From an uncultured Actinomycetes bacterium (GTDB taxonomy: Bacteria > Actinomycetota > Acidimicrobiia > Acidimicrobiales > RAAP-2), in assembly GCA_903830745.1 (NCBI GenBank), contig CAIKVF010000003.1:1-7202 (forward strand): DNA of 7,202 nt, written 5' to 3'. This document shows, piece by piece, positions 1-7,131 of the stretch. Each line of letters starts with the position of its first letter. Positions within the stretch are counted from its first letter, which is position 1. Under the pieces are notes generated by a model. The model did not search any database and was not told the DNA's origin. It worked only from the letters and a program-made list of their open reading frames with translations. The translations under genes and the position numbers were made by a program.

Positions 1-1348
1 GGCCTGTTCGAAGAAGATTCGAGAAATGATTCAAGCCCAGCGCACGAAGTTCGTTGAAGGCGCCGAACGCGAAGGCTACGGCGCTGCACTTGGAGAATCA
101 ATCTTCAACAAAATTGAACCATTCGCTGACTACGCCTTCAATAAATCGCACGCGTACGGCTACGCACTCATTGCGTATCAAAACTCATGGCTGAAAGCTA
201 ACTATCCAGTTGAGTACATGGCCGCGCTACTCACATCATTCTGTGATGACAAAGACAAGGCTGCTGAGTATTTGAACGAAGCTCGTCAAATGGGCATCAC
301 CGTTGGTGTTCCAGACGTGAATCAGTCATTCGCCGAATACGCGCCGAGCCTCACATCTGAAAACACAATCTTGTTCGGAATGGCTGCTGTACGAAATGTT
401 GGTGACGCGCTCGTAGACAAAATTGTTAAAGAGCGTGAAGCCCATGGAGAGTTCACATCGGTCTACGACTTCTGTCGACGCGTGGACCCAGCGGTTCTAA
501 ATCGCCGGTCAATGGAATCGCTCATCAAGGCGGGGGCGTTTGACGCACTCGAAGTCCGTCGTCTTTCGTTCTTCTCTAAGTTCGAAGAAATTGTTGAAGT
601 GACGCTCAGCCGTCGCAAAGACCTTGCACTCGGAATCTCTACATTGTTCGCAGCTCTCGAAGAAGGGGGCACCGACGACTGGGAGGGAACAGAAATTGCT
701 CTCAGCGATGTTGAGTGGGACAAGAACGTAAAGCTTGATTTTGAGCGAGAAATGCTTGGAACGTACATTTCTGATCACCCTCTCTTTGAAATTGAATCGA
801 GACTTCTTACAAAAACCAGCGGCACATTGCTCTCAATTCGAGAAAATGGTGAAGAACTCATTAGGGCCGGAAGGTACGTGACGGTTGGTGGCATCCTTTC
901 TGAAGTCAAAGTGCTTCCAACAAAATCTGGTCAACAGTATGCGCGCGTGACGATTGAAGACTTAACGGGTTCAATGGAAATTAACTTCTCTACAAAGAAA
1001 TTTGAAGAGTGCGGTGGGTACCTAGTCAAAGATGCCATTGTTCTTATTGAAGGTCGACTTGATGAGCGCGATGAAGAAATTCGTTTCAGCGCCATGAAGG
1101 TTTCGACAATGAAATTTGATAATGGGGTAGGTGAGTTGCGACTCTCGTTTAAGCCTGACGATCTAAACCCAGCTCGTATTGCAACGCTTCGTGAAATCCT
1201 TTCTCGCCACCCTGGCCCTTCTTCGGTAATTGTGGAAACCGGTGAGGCTGGAAAGGCGTACAAACTAGGTCCAGAGTTCCAGGTGGACATTGCCAACGTC
1301 GTGGGAGATTTAAGGTCCGAATTCGGGCTAAACGTCATAAAGGCATAG
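1..1348 (+). CDS. dnaE: DNA polymerase III alpha subunit, C-terminal part (5' end outside the window)
   Basis: This is the catalytic subunit of the replicative polymerase, which makes the new DNA strand in the cytoplasmic replisome. Only the last 448 codons are present. The reading frame is open from base 2, ahead of the first Met at 26, and its KKIRE-type residues match the family, so 26 is not the start. The catalytic palm aspartates lie upstream. Numbering from the Met at 26: the conserved stretch around FNKSHAYGYAL is at 38-48, a helix-hairpin-helix region with FGMAAVRNVGD at 118-128 and LNRRSMESLIKAGAFD at 158-173, the conserved EREMLGTYISDHPL at 240-253, and an OB-fold at about 284-360. 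A C-terminal domain typical of full-length DnaE1 follows, which argues against the mutagenic paralogue DnaE2/ImuC. The gene ends with TAG. The usual Gln of the internal clamp-binding motif appears to be missing (see findings). Confidence 0.96.
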   Translation, partial: ACSKKIREMIQAQRTKFVEGAEREGYGAALGESIFNKIEPFADYAFNKSHAYGYALIAYQNSWLKANYPVEYMAALLTSFCDDKDKAAEYLNEARQMGITVGVPDVNQSFAEYAPSLTSENTILFGMAAVRNVGDALVDKIVKEREAHGEFTSVYDFCRRVDPAVLNRRSMESLIKAGAFDALEVRRLSFFSKFEEIVEVTLSRRKDLALGISTLFAALEEGGTDDWEGTEIALSDVEWDKNVKLDFEREMLGTYISDHPLFEIESRLLTKTSGTLLSIRENGEELIRAGRYVTVGGILSEVKVLPTKSGQQYARVTIEDLTGSMEINFSTKKFEECGGYLVKDAIVLIEGRLDERDEEIRFSAMKVSTMKFDNGVGELRLSFKPDDLNPARIATLREILSRHPGPSSVIVETGEAGKAYKLGPEFQVDIANVVGDLRSEFGLNVIKA

Positions 1349-1376
1349 GCCAAATATGGGGGGTCTGGAACAGTCG

Positions 1377-1382
1377 TAGAAT
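1377..1382 (+). promoter_or_regulatory. Putative -10 element (TAGAAT) for the 1390-2061 gene
   Basis: TAGAAT matches the TAnnnT core of actinobacterial housekeeping -10 boxes. Seven bases separate it from the ATG at 1390, so initiation would fall on or next to that start codon and give a leaderless mRNA. I see no convincing -35 hexamer 16-18 bases upstream. It lies in the 41-base gap after dnaE, where I also see no terminator hairpin, so read-through from dnaE is possible as well. Confidence 0.45.
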
Positions 1383-1389
1383 GTTCCCT

Positions 1390-2061
1390 ATGTCAATGAC
1401 CGTAACTACGAAGGACACCACCGCCCTCTCCGATGCAGAACTTGCTGAGATGGCCGATCTATGCGTAGATCGTGAACCGAATTTCGACATTGGATACCTA
1501 TCCAAGGAAAAGGAAAACTGGGTCCTCGTTACACAGTGTCGTGAAGGTAACAAACTTCGTGGCTATTCCTTCTGCACTCTTGAGCGCATTGGTGGAACGC
1601 CATCACTTCTTATTGGACTTCTTCTCGTTGACCGCAACGCCAAGGCAGACCAGACACTAAAAACAATTCTGCACGACCAGTTCCGTCGCGCACTGCTCGC
1701 ATTCCCAGATGAAGATGTTCTTCTTGGCTCACGCCTCACTTCTGCTGATGGCTTTCGTGCATTCGCGGGACTCGAAGACGTTGTGCCTCGCCTTGGCTAC
1801 AAGCCAACTGGTGAAGACCGTGCCTGGGGACGTCGTCTCGCTAAGCGCTTCGGTTCAGAGAAGTCAATTGATGACAAGACATTTGTTATGACAGTGACAC
1901 CAGGACCAGTTGGTGGACTTGACTACACAACTTCAAAGGGACCAATCCCTGAGGGAGCTGAAACTTTCTTCAAGGGTGTTAAGTCTGCGAAGGGTCAGCG
2001 TGTGGTTGTATTCGGCTGGGCAATGGCCGAAGCACTTTCTTCAGGCAAGCTTCCTAAATAA
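1390..2061 (+). CDS. Conserved-looking hypothetical protein, possible GNAT-like fold
   Basis: A soluble protein of 223 residues (226 if the ATG at 1381 is used) with no signal peptide or membrane segment. I do not recognise a named family. The middle has a strand-rich run (about 40-80) with GGTPSLLIGLLLVDR, a helix with HDQFRRALLAFPDEDV, and then GYKPTGEDRAWGRRLAKRFG. The order of strands, helix and a 'rare event'-type strand (DVLLGSRL) recalls the N-acetyltransferase (GNAT) fold, but no clear acetyl-CoA P-loop (Q/RxxGxG/A) is visible, so an enzymatic role is only a guess. I prefer ATG 1390 because a TAGAAT hexamer overlaps the 1381 codon and would place the transcript start near 1390; no Shine-Dalgarno precedes either codon. 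It follows dnaE on the same strand and ends 4 bases from the convergent neighbour. Confidence 0.85.
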   Translation: MSMTVTTKDTTALSDAELAEMADLCVDREPNFDIGYLSKEKENWVLVTQCREGNKLRGYSFCTLERIGGTPSLLIGLLLVDRNAKADQTLKTILHDQFRRALLAFPDEDVLLGSRLTSADGFRAFAGLEDVVPRLGYKPTGEDRAWGRRLAKRFGSEKSIDDKTFVMTVTPGPVGGLDYTTSKGPIPEGAETFFKGVKSAKGQRVVVFGWAMAEALSSGKLPK

Positions 2062-2065
2062 GTAA

Positions 2066-2785
2066 TTAATTGCGCGGTAGTAGGCCGGTGCAACTTTTGT
2101 AACAGTGACCTTCTACGGGAGCTGACAACGTCGTAAGCACGTACGTAGGTTTGAATCCAAGCGCGGTGGCGAGAGCTTTTCCAGCGAGTGATGTTTCTCT
2201 CGTGGTTTCCATTGTTCTAATTGCGTGCGCATCTTCGCAAAGTAGCCACACGTCATCTCCGGCCCATCCGAACCTGACCCACGTTGATCCGTCATCGCTA
2301 CGGCGAAGTAACTGCGGCCCACGGTCTGCTGCAATTAATGCCACGCTTGGTCGTTCTCCACGAAATTCCCAGTACGGAGCAGACGGTCCACGGAAACCAA
2401 ACAGTGGACCATCAGCAGGGCTTGCAAGTTTGTCGAGCCACTTCTTGACGCGACGTCCTTTGTAGGAACCAAGTCGACGGGGAAGTTCACTCAGCGTTAC
2501 CGACTCAGGTTGAGCCAAGTCATTTCGTTCAATGTCATCACCGAGTTCACCTTCAACAACGTCAAACATTGCAAGGTCGGTCTCGTAACCCTTCGGCCAT
2601 GGAATTCGCCAGCGCATAATTGTCTGTGAGGCGAGGTCTACAACAGTTGTTGTTTCGTTTGTTGAACCGAGAACTAAACCAAAGACCTTGTCGCCAGGTG
2701 ACAGATTGACTTCATCACGAAATGGGGTTTTCTCTACAAGGTTTTTGATGGCCTTCGATGCTGGGTCTCGGTTTAAAAGCTTCAT
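2066..2785 (-). CDS. Hypothetical protein, translationally coupled to the YyaL-type gene
   Basis: 239 residues of no family I recognise, probably cytosolic: no signal peptide and no membrane helix. A beta-rich N-terminal half ([13 protein letters not shown] at 29-41, then [19 protein letters not shown]) is followed by a basic stretch ([18 protein letters not shown], 103-120) and a tryptophan-rich central part. The C-terminus carries an HCYKSC motif (C228, C232), and the only other cysteine is C183. The ATG overlaps the TGA of the upstream gene as ATGA, and no Shine-Dalgarno is seen, so translation probably depends on termination-reinitiation from that gene. The stop is TAA, 4 bases from the stop of the convergent gene. 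A functional link to the thioredoxin-domain neighbour is suggested by the coupling only. Confidence 0.85.
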   Translation of the reverse strand: MKLLNRDPASKAIKNLVEKTPFRDEVNLSPGDKVFGLVLGSTNETTTVVDLASQTIMRWRIPWPKGYETDLAMFDVVEGELGDDIERNDLAQPESVTLSELPRRLGSYKGRRVKKWLDKLASPADGPLFGFRGPSAPYWEFRGERPSVALIAADRGPQLLRRSDDGSTWVRFGWAGDDVWLLCEDAHAIRTMETTRETSLAGKALATALGFKPTYVLTTLSAPVEGHCYKSCTGLLPRN

Positions 2786-4767
2786 AGCGCGCCAGCTTCA
2801 AGAAGTTGTTTATCGAGTTCATCAATCGTGCTCACCGGGAGCTGGCAAACACCAGCTCGACAGACATACGCCATTGCCTCACTTCGACCACCGAGTAGTG
2901 GTGACGAGCCGTTTCCGGTTATGAGGACGCTTCGAACCATGGGTAATGATCGTACGTGCTTAGAGAGCTCATTTGGTGCCCCGGGAATAACTATCTCCAC
3001 ACCGCTTAGCGCGTAACCAGCGGCGTTTACTAAATCAGGCACTGAGCCAGGGTGAGTAGCTACAAGTGAGCTCGCTAGTTGAACGAGTTGCTGGCTAATG
3101 CTGAGCAAGTTGTTATCTCCAAGACAAAGCGCGAGTCGAGCTAGTGCCCGACAAGCAACGGCATGGCTTGATGGCGTTGCTCCATCAAAGATTTCTTTTG
3201 GCCGAGAGGGGAGGTCTTGCACGTGATTGCTCTGGGTAAAGAAGCCCTGGCCAACATTTGGAGTTTTAGCACTAGGCACCTCGCCGTCCCAGTGGCGCGC
3301 CACTAGATACGTAGCGAGTTCGCTGGCGAGTGTGGTCCACGTGTCATCGCCAGTGCATTCGAACGCGTCAATGTAGGCATCAAGCAACCACGCAAGATCG
3401 CTCGCCGTGGCGTGGGCCTGCAAATTTTCTGTTCGCCACCACGTCTGGTTCGAGAAATGCGAAGTACGAAGTGAGTTAAGAAGAGCAACGCCTTCTGCAA
3501 TGAGTGTTTCGTCGTCACTTCTAAGACACGCCGATGCGAACATGGCGTTCCACTCCAAAATGACTTTCTCATCTCTTCCCGGTTGCACTCGCGCAGAGCG
3601 AACATGACGCAGCAAGTCAATTGACTTCACGAGTTCTGCTGGCTCGACGAATGGTTCGCCACTAGCGAGGCGGGGAATTGATTTTCCTTCAAAAAGTCCC
3701 GGATCGCTAATTCGGAATCGATCAATAATGCGCTTAGTGATTGTTGCGTCACCAAGCGTGCTGGCAACTTCATTCGGTGTCCATGTGACGTGTGAGCCTT
3801 CTTCGCCTCCGGCGTCAGCATCGAGTGATGAAGCGAATCCTTTTTCAATTCTCAAATCACTAAGAACGAAATTGATTGTGTCGAGCGCTACATCACGCCA
3901 TTCGCTCGTGGAGTCGTGCTTGGCAGCTTGAAAATAGGCTCTGGCGAGCAGTCCTTGGTCGCAGAGCATTTTCTCGAAGTGCGGGACGTGCCACTCTGCA
4001 TCGACGCTGTAGCGAGCGAACCCGCCGCGTAAGTGGTCGTACATTCCTTCTCTGGACATAGCGTTAAGTGTTGTTGCGACCACGTCTCTGGTTTCTTCGT
4101 CTTTGAACTCGAGAAGTGCTTCGACGTACGAAGGACGAGGGAACTTTGGAGCTCCACCAAATCCACCTAGAGGATCAGAATTTTTGACAAGTTCGTCTCG
4201 AAGTTTTTGTCGAACAACTTTCAAATCCACTACGGCGTCGTGAACCTTCAGGTGATCAACAAAAGCAATCTCACGCTCTAAGGCTTCAGAGAGTTTGTTG
4301 GCTTGTTCTTCAACTACTGCTCGCTGTGAAGCCCAGGCGTCGCTCAGCGCACTCAGCAGTCTCGGAAAACCTACTTGGCCGTTTCGATCAGTTGGTGGGT
4401 AGTACGTTCCGGCGAGGAATGGTTTGCCGTCAGGAAGTAAGAACACTGACATTGGCCATCCGCCGTGACCGGAAACCAATTGAGTAGCAGCCATGTAGAA
4501 GGCATCAACGTCGGGACGTTCTTCGCGGTCGACTTTTATGGGGATAAATGATTCATTGATTTGTTGTGCGATGGCCTCATCTTCAAATGACTCGTGCGCC
4601 ATGACGTGGCACCAGTGACACGCGGCGTATCCAATGGAAAGAAAGATGGGCCGGTCGAGCCTCTTCGCCTCGGCGAGTGCTTCGGGGCCCCAGGGCCACC
4701 AGTCCACGGGATTTTCTGCGTGTTGGTGCAAGTATGCGCTGGATGCACCCTGAAGTCGATTTGTCAC
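2782..4767 (-). CDS. yyaL: Thioredoxin domain-containing protein, YyaL/SPATA20 type (DUF255)
   Basis: 661 residues, within the usual length for this family, whose biochemical role is not established. The N-terminal third is the DUF255 thioredoxin-like domain: NPVDWWPWG at 19-27, [15 protein letters not shown] at 42-56 with the C50-H-W-C53 pair, KVDREERPD at 78-86, GHGGWPM at 100-106 and TYYPP at 121-125. The rest resembles the alpha/alpha six-hairpin glycosidase-like domain of the family, with [10 protein letters not shown] at 201-210 and [20 protein letters not shown] at 248-267. The C-terminus has the CRAGVCQLP signature (C636, C641). No signal peptide is present, so it acts in the cytosol. 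The GTG start places [11 protein letters not shown] where family members begin, and a TACGCT hexamer six bases upstream supports a leaderless transcript. It is first in a two-gene unit. Confidence 0.93.
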   Translation of the reverse strand: MTNRLQGASSAYLHQHAENPVDWWPWGPEALAEAKRLDRPIFLSIGYAACHWCHVMAHESFEDEAIAQQINESFIPIKVDREERPDVDAFYMAATQLVSGHGGWPMSVFLLPDGKPFLAGTYYPPTDRNGQVGFPRLLSALSDAWASQRAVVEEQANKLSEALEREIAFVDHLKVHDAVVDLKVVRQKLRDELVKNSDPLGGFGGAPKFPRPSYVEALLEFKDEETRDVVATTLNAMSREGMYDHLRGGFARYSVDAEWHVPHFEKMLCDQGLLARAYFQAAKHDSTSEWRDVALDTINFVLSDLRIEKGFASSLDADAGGEEGSHVTWTPNEVASTLGDATITKRIIDRFRISDPGLFEGKSIPRLASGEPFVEPAELVKSIDLLRHVRSARVQPGRDEKVILEWNAMFASACLRSDDETLIAEGVALLNSLRTSHFSNQTWWRTENLQAHATASDLAWLLDAYIDAFECTGDDTWTTLASELATYLVARHWDGEVPSAKTPNVGQGFFTQSNHVQDLPSRPKEIFDGATPSSHAVACRALARLALCLGDNNLLSISQQLVQLASSLVATHPGSVPDLVNAAGYALSGVEIVIPGAPNELSKHVRSLPMVRSVLITGNGSSPLLGGRSEAMAYVCRAGVCQLPVSTIDELDKQLLEAGAL

Positions 4768-4773
4768 TTCCTC

Positions 4774-4779
4774 AGCGTA
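4774..4779 (-). promoter_or_regulatory. Putative -10 element (TACGCT on the minus strand) for the YyaL-type gene
   Basis: Read on the minus strand, TACGCT is followed by six bases (GAGGAA) and then the GTG start at 4767, which puts +1 on the start codon. GAGGAA resembles a Shine-Dalgarno but abuts the GTG, too close to work as one. A TTGAAA hexamer lies 15 bases upstream, a shorter spacer than usual for a -35. Confidence 0.45.
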
Positions 4780-4789
4780 GTGAGTGACC

Positions 4790-4795
4790 TAATCT
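4790..4795 (+). promoter_or_regulatory. Putative -10 element (TAATCT) for the short-chain dehydrogenase gene
   Basis: TAATCT matches TAnnnT and ends seven bases before the ATG at 4803, so the transcript would start at or one base before the start codon (leaderless). There is no Shine-Dalgarno in the short gap. The -35 region of this promoter would fall on the start codon of the divergent YyaL-type gene; no good -35 hexamer is visible there. Confidence 0.5.
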
Positions 4796-4802
4796 TTCAA
4801 TT

Positions 4803-5579
4803 ATGAGTACAAATCTAAATGGAAAAGTCGCATTAATTACTGGGGCGAGTAGGGGAATTGGCCTAGCCATTGCACACGCACTCCACGACAACGGCGCCAA
4901 GGTTGTCATCTCTTCAAGGAAAGAAGAAAACCTCAATGAGGCACTGGCAACCTTCAGCGACCACGAAAACGTAGCGGCAGTTGTTGCACACGTGGGTTCA
5001 AGAAGTGATGCGGACCGAGTTGTCAGTGACACGATTGACAAATTTGGATCTCTTGACATCCTTGTAAACAATGCAGCAACAAATCCATACTTTGGTCCAC
5101 TCGTTGACATCAGTGATTCGCAAATGCAAAAGACAGTTGAAGTGAATCAGATGTCGATTGTCACTCACACTGCTGCTGCGTGGCATCAATGGATGAAGGA
5201 ACACGGTGGAGTCGTTCTAAACATTGCGTCAATTGGTGGTCTCATGCCCGAGCCAGGAATTGGTTGGTACAACGTTTCAAAGGCTGCGGTCATTCACTTA
5301 ACAAAGCAGTTCTCATGGGAGCTCGCTCCAGGCGTTCGTGTGAACGCCATTGCCCCAGGACTAGTTCGCACTGAACTCGCACGCGAGCTTTGGGAGAAGA
5401 ATGAAGAAAAGGTAGTGCGCCACATTCCTCTCAAGCGTCTCGGTGAGCCAGACGACATTGCATCAGTTGCCCTCGCACTCGTTAGCGATACAACATCGTG
5501 GGTAACGGGACAAACAATTACTGTCGACGGTGGAACTACAACGCAACCAACTGGTGGCGTTGTTAATGGAGGAAAGTAA
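4803..5579 (+). CDS. Short-chain dehydrogenase/reductase (SDR), classical NADP(H)-type
   Basis: 258 residues, the normal length of a classical SDR, a cytosolic Rossmann-fold oxidoreductase. Seen: the cofactor glycine motif TGASRGIG at 13-20, SSRK at 37-40, NNAA at 89-92, N115, S143 in NIASIGG, the Y156-NVSK-160 catalytic pair and the APGLVRT segment at 184-190, ending with the VDGG motif at 241-244. Arg at 17 and 39 are the basic residues that usually select NADP(H) over NAD(H). It resembles FabG-like dehydrogenases with a TNPYFGPL loop (93-100) after NNAA, but the substrate cannot be read from sequence, so I give no gene symbol. The tail beyond VDGG (GK-ending, Gly/Thr-rich) is longer than usual. 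It stands alone between two minus-strand genes; its last 17 bases overlap the 3' end of menE. Confidence 0.94.
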   Translation: MSTNLNGKVALITGASRGIGLAIAHALHDNGAKVVISSRKEENLNEALATFSDHENVAAVVAHVGSRSDADRVVSDTIDKFGSLDILVNNAATNPYFGPLVDISDSQMQKTVEVNQMSIVTHTAAAWHQWMKEHGGVVLNIASIGGLMPEPGIGWYNVSKAAVIHLTKQFSWELAPGVRVNAIAPGLVRTELARELWEKNEEKVVRHIPLKRLGEPDDIASVALALVSDTTSWVTGQTITVDGGTTTQPTGGVVNGGK

Positions 5580-6672
5580 GTTCGCTTCGACGAATCTTGC
5601 CGTTGGCAGTTCGTGGAATCGCTGCGACGTATCTGATCTCTTTGGGCTTGGCCCATGGACCAATTCGTTCTGCAGCAATGTTTGTTATTGCGTCATCAAG
5701 TTTCTGTCCGCTTGAAACAACCAGCGCCACGACTCGCTGACCCCATTCAGGGTCTTCAACTCCAGTTACCGCTACATCAGTAATGCCATCAAGAGTTGAA
5801 AGCACTGATTCGAGATCTTCGGGCCAAAGCTTTTCGCCACCGGTATTAATGACAAAACCAATGCGTCCGTGAATGGAAAGTTTTCCATCGTTTATTTCGC
5901 CAGCGTCACCGGTAGGGAACCAGTCAGATGTTGCGTCTGGCCCAGTAACGCTTGGTCGTGGAGCATCTCTGTAAGCGCTGAACAAAGTTGGAGTCTTAAC
6001 AATGACTTCTCCGTCAAGCACTGAGAGTTGTACTTCAGGAAGTGCGAAGCCGTCATAAACAATTCCTGAACCAGTTTCGGTCATGCCCCATGTAGTAACT
6101 ACATTCGCGGGGACGCCGTCTGGTGGGCGAGCGCCACCAAGAAGAACGGTCTTGTACCCACTGAGATCATGGCGAGCTAATTGTGTTCTGACAACCGCAA
6201 TGTGAGTTGCACCTTTCGAAGGACCCGACGTTACGTCATTTGCATCTCCCCACACGAGCGATGCGTCACTCAGCATTGCGCGAAGAAGTACTGCGAGCCC
6301 TCCAATGTGACTAGCTGGCAGACACGGATACCAAACCGGTGGCTCGACGCTACGTAGTGTCGCCTGTGTTATTCGAGCACTCGCTCGAAGTGAGTCCCAC
6401 GTGTGCACTGCGGCCTTTGGCGTTCCACTCGAACCCGAGGTGAGCATCACGAGACCAGTTCCATTTTCTACTTCACGACCTCCAGCGATTACTTGAATTC
6501 CTTCACTAGTAAGTACCGATGTTGCTCCCAAGAGTGCGAGATCTTCTTCTCGTCTACGTGGCGAAAGTCGTTGATCTAGAACGCAAAATGCTTGTTCTTT
6601 GCTCACACAGTCAAGGAGTGCGCGAGCCAGAGCTTTCCCGAGGGGTAGATCAATAGCTAACAAACTTTGCAC
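5563..6672 (-). CDS. menE: o-Succinylbenzoate-CoA ligase (MenE), menaquinone biosynthesis
   Basis: Acyl-adenylating enzyme that joins o-succinylbenzoate to CoA using ATP, a step in menaquinone synthesis. It is 369 residues from the GTG at 6672, short like actinobacterial MenE proteins and lacking the long N-terminus of general acyl-CoA synthetases. Numbering from that GTG: P-loop TSGSSGTPK at 78-86, LPASHIGGL at 118-126, GMTETG at 196-201, TGD at 254-256, hinge region GRIGFVINTGGEKLWPEDLE at 269-288, and TANGK with the catalytic Lys at 359. A TTG two codons upstream (6678) extends the frame, but AAGG seven bases before the GTG favours 6672. No other men gene is in the window, so the MenE call rests on length and motifs; another small acyl-CoA ligase is the main alternative. 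The stop lies inside the convergent dehydrogenase gene. Confidence 0.88.
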   Translation of the reverse strand: MQSLLAIDLPLGKALARALLDCVSKEQAFCVLDQRLSPRRREEDLALLGATSVLTSEGIQVIAGGREVENGTGLVMLTSGSSGTPKAAVHTWDSLRASARITQATLRSVEPPVWYPCLPASHIGGLAVLLRAMLSDASLVWGDANDVTSGPSKGATHIAVVRTQLARHDLSGYKTVLLGGARPPDGVPANVVTTWGMTETGSGIVYDGFALPEVQLSVLDGEVIVKTPTLFSAYRDAPRPSVTGPDATSDWFPTGDAGEINDGKLSIHGRIGFVINTGGEKLWPEDLESVLSTLDGITDVAVTGVEDPEWGQRVVALVVSSGQKLDDAITNIAAERIGPWAKPKEIRYVAAIPRTANGKIRRSELTFLH

Positions 6673-6679
6673 GCACAAA

Positions 6680-6683
6680 CCTT
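6680..6683 (-). promoter_or_regulatory. Ribosome binding site (AAGG) deciding the menE start
   Basis: On the minus strand AAGG is followed by seven bases and then GTG at 6672, a normal Shine-Dalgarno spacing. For the longer TTG start at 6678 the spacing would be one base, so this site selects the GTG. Confidence 0.6.
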
Positions 6684-6697
6684 ACGGGTTCTGAGGC

Positions 6698-6704
6698 TAA
6701 GTTA
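6698..6704. promoter_or_regulatory. Putative shared bidirectional -10 element (TAAGTTA) for menE and the SRPBCC gene
   Basis: The plus strand reads TAAGTT at 6698-6703 and the minus strand reads TAACTT at 6704-6699, both fitting TAnnnT. Predicted starts are near 6710 (plus) and 6692 (minus), giving leaders of about 15 and 20 bases, each containing a Shine-Dalgarno. One symmetric box could therefore serve both genes. No clear -35 is seen on either side. Confidence 0.45.
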
Positions 6705-6713
6705 TGAACGTCC

Positions 6714-6720
6714 AAGGGGG
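6714..6720 (+). promoter_or_regulatory. Ribosome binding site (AAGGGGG) deciding the SRPBCC start
   Basis: A purine-rich, anti-16S-complementary run ends four bases before the GTG at 6725. It lies downstream of the ATG at 6704, which would itself have no Shine-Dalgarno, so it argues for the GTG start. Confidence 0.6.
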
Positions 6721-6724
6721 ATGT

Positions 6725-7129
6725 GTGGCATCGATTCGACAACAAATACGTATTGCGGCAGATCCTGACACGGTGTGGGACATCATTAAAGTCCCTGAGT
6801 CACAACCTGACTGGTTCCCCGGCATCATTAAGGCAACGTATGACCCAGAAACTCGCATTCGTGTCATCACCGTTTCTATGGGCATTGACATGCCAGAAGA
6901 AATCCTCACAGTGGATCCGACCCTTCGCAGGTTCGCGTACAAGATCACAGCGCCTCTCTATTCATTTCACTACGGCATCATTGACGTGATTGAAATCGCA
7001 CCTAATGACACATTGTGCATTTATTCAACAACAGCAGAACCAGAAGTGCTCGCACTACTCATTGGTGCCGGTACCCAGGGTGCGTTGGAGAAAATTAAAG
7101 AAATCGCAGAGCAGAAAGTGAAGAAGTAA
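6725..7129 (+). CDS. SRPBCC (START/Bet v1-like) family protein
   Basis: 134 residues from the GTG, the usual size for a single-domain SRPBCC protein, a fold with a deep hydrophobic pocket for lipids, polyketides or other small apolar ligands. The N-terminus MASIRQQIRIAADPDTVWDI matches the family opening (first strand, then the A-x-P/D-x-x-V-W helix at 11-20). A hydrophobic C-terminal helix region (VLALLIGAGTQGALEKIKEI, 108-127) would close the pocket. No signal peptide and no catalytic residues that I can assign; the ligand is unknown. The longer frame from ATG 6704 adds seven residues (MNVQGGC) before the fold and overlaps the promoter, so I reject it. Two bases separate its TAA from the next ATG, so the two genes are probably co-transcribed. 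Confidence 0.87.
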   Translation: MASIRQQIRIAADPDTVWDIIKVPESQPDWFPGIIKATYDPETRIRVITVSMGIDMPEEILTVDPTLRRFAYKITAPLYSFHYGIIDVIEIAPNDTLCIYSTTAEPEVLALLIGAGTQGALEKIKEIAEQKVKK

Positions 7130-7131
7130 TC

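Noticed and set aside
931..1353. A 140-residue open frame on the minus strand within dnaE
   Set aside because: It lies opposite well-conserved OB-fold and C-terminal DnaE coding sequence, is Ser/Arg-rich as antisense frames usually are, and has no recognisable motif.
1350..1359. CCAAATATGG, a perfect CArG-box-like sequence after dnaE
   Set aside because: CArG boxes belong to eukaryotic MADS proteins; in a bacterium this is chance, and the inverted repeat is too short and imperfect to be a terminator or a supported operator.
3303..3620. A 105-residue minus-strand frame inside the YyaL-type gene
   Set aside because: A shifted frame of the same strand, with low-complexity composition and no start signal; the 661-residue frame has continuous family similarity.
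4767..4773. GAGGAA before the GTG of the YyaL-type gene as a Shine-Dalgarno
   Set aside because: It touches the start codon, leaving no spacer, so a leaderless reading explains the layout better.
5294..5656. A 120-residue minus-strand frame across the dehydrogenase/menE overlap
   Set aside because: It is antisense to the conserved SDR C-terminal half and out of frame with menE; both real genes have clear family motifs.
6704..6724. The longer SRPBCC start at ATG 6704
   Set aside because: It directly abuts the putative -10 box, lies upstream of the predicted transcript start, has no Shine-Dalgarno, and adds residues before the normal family N-terminus.
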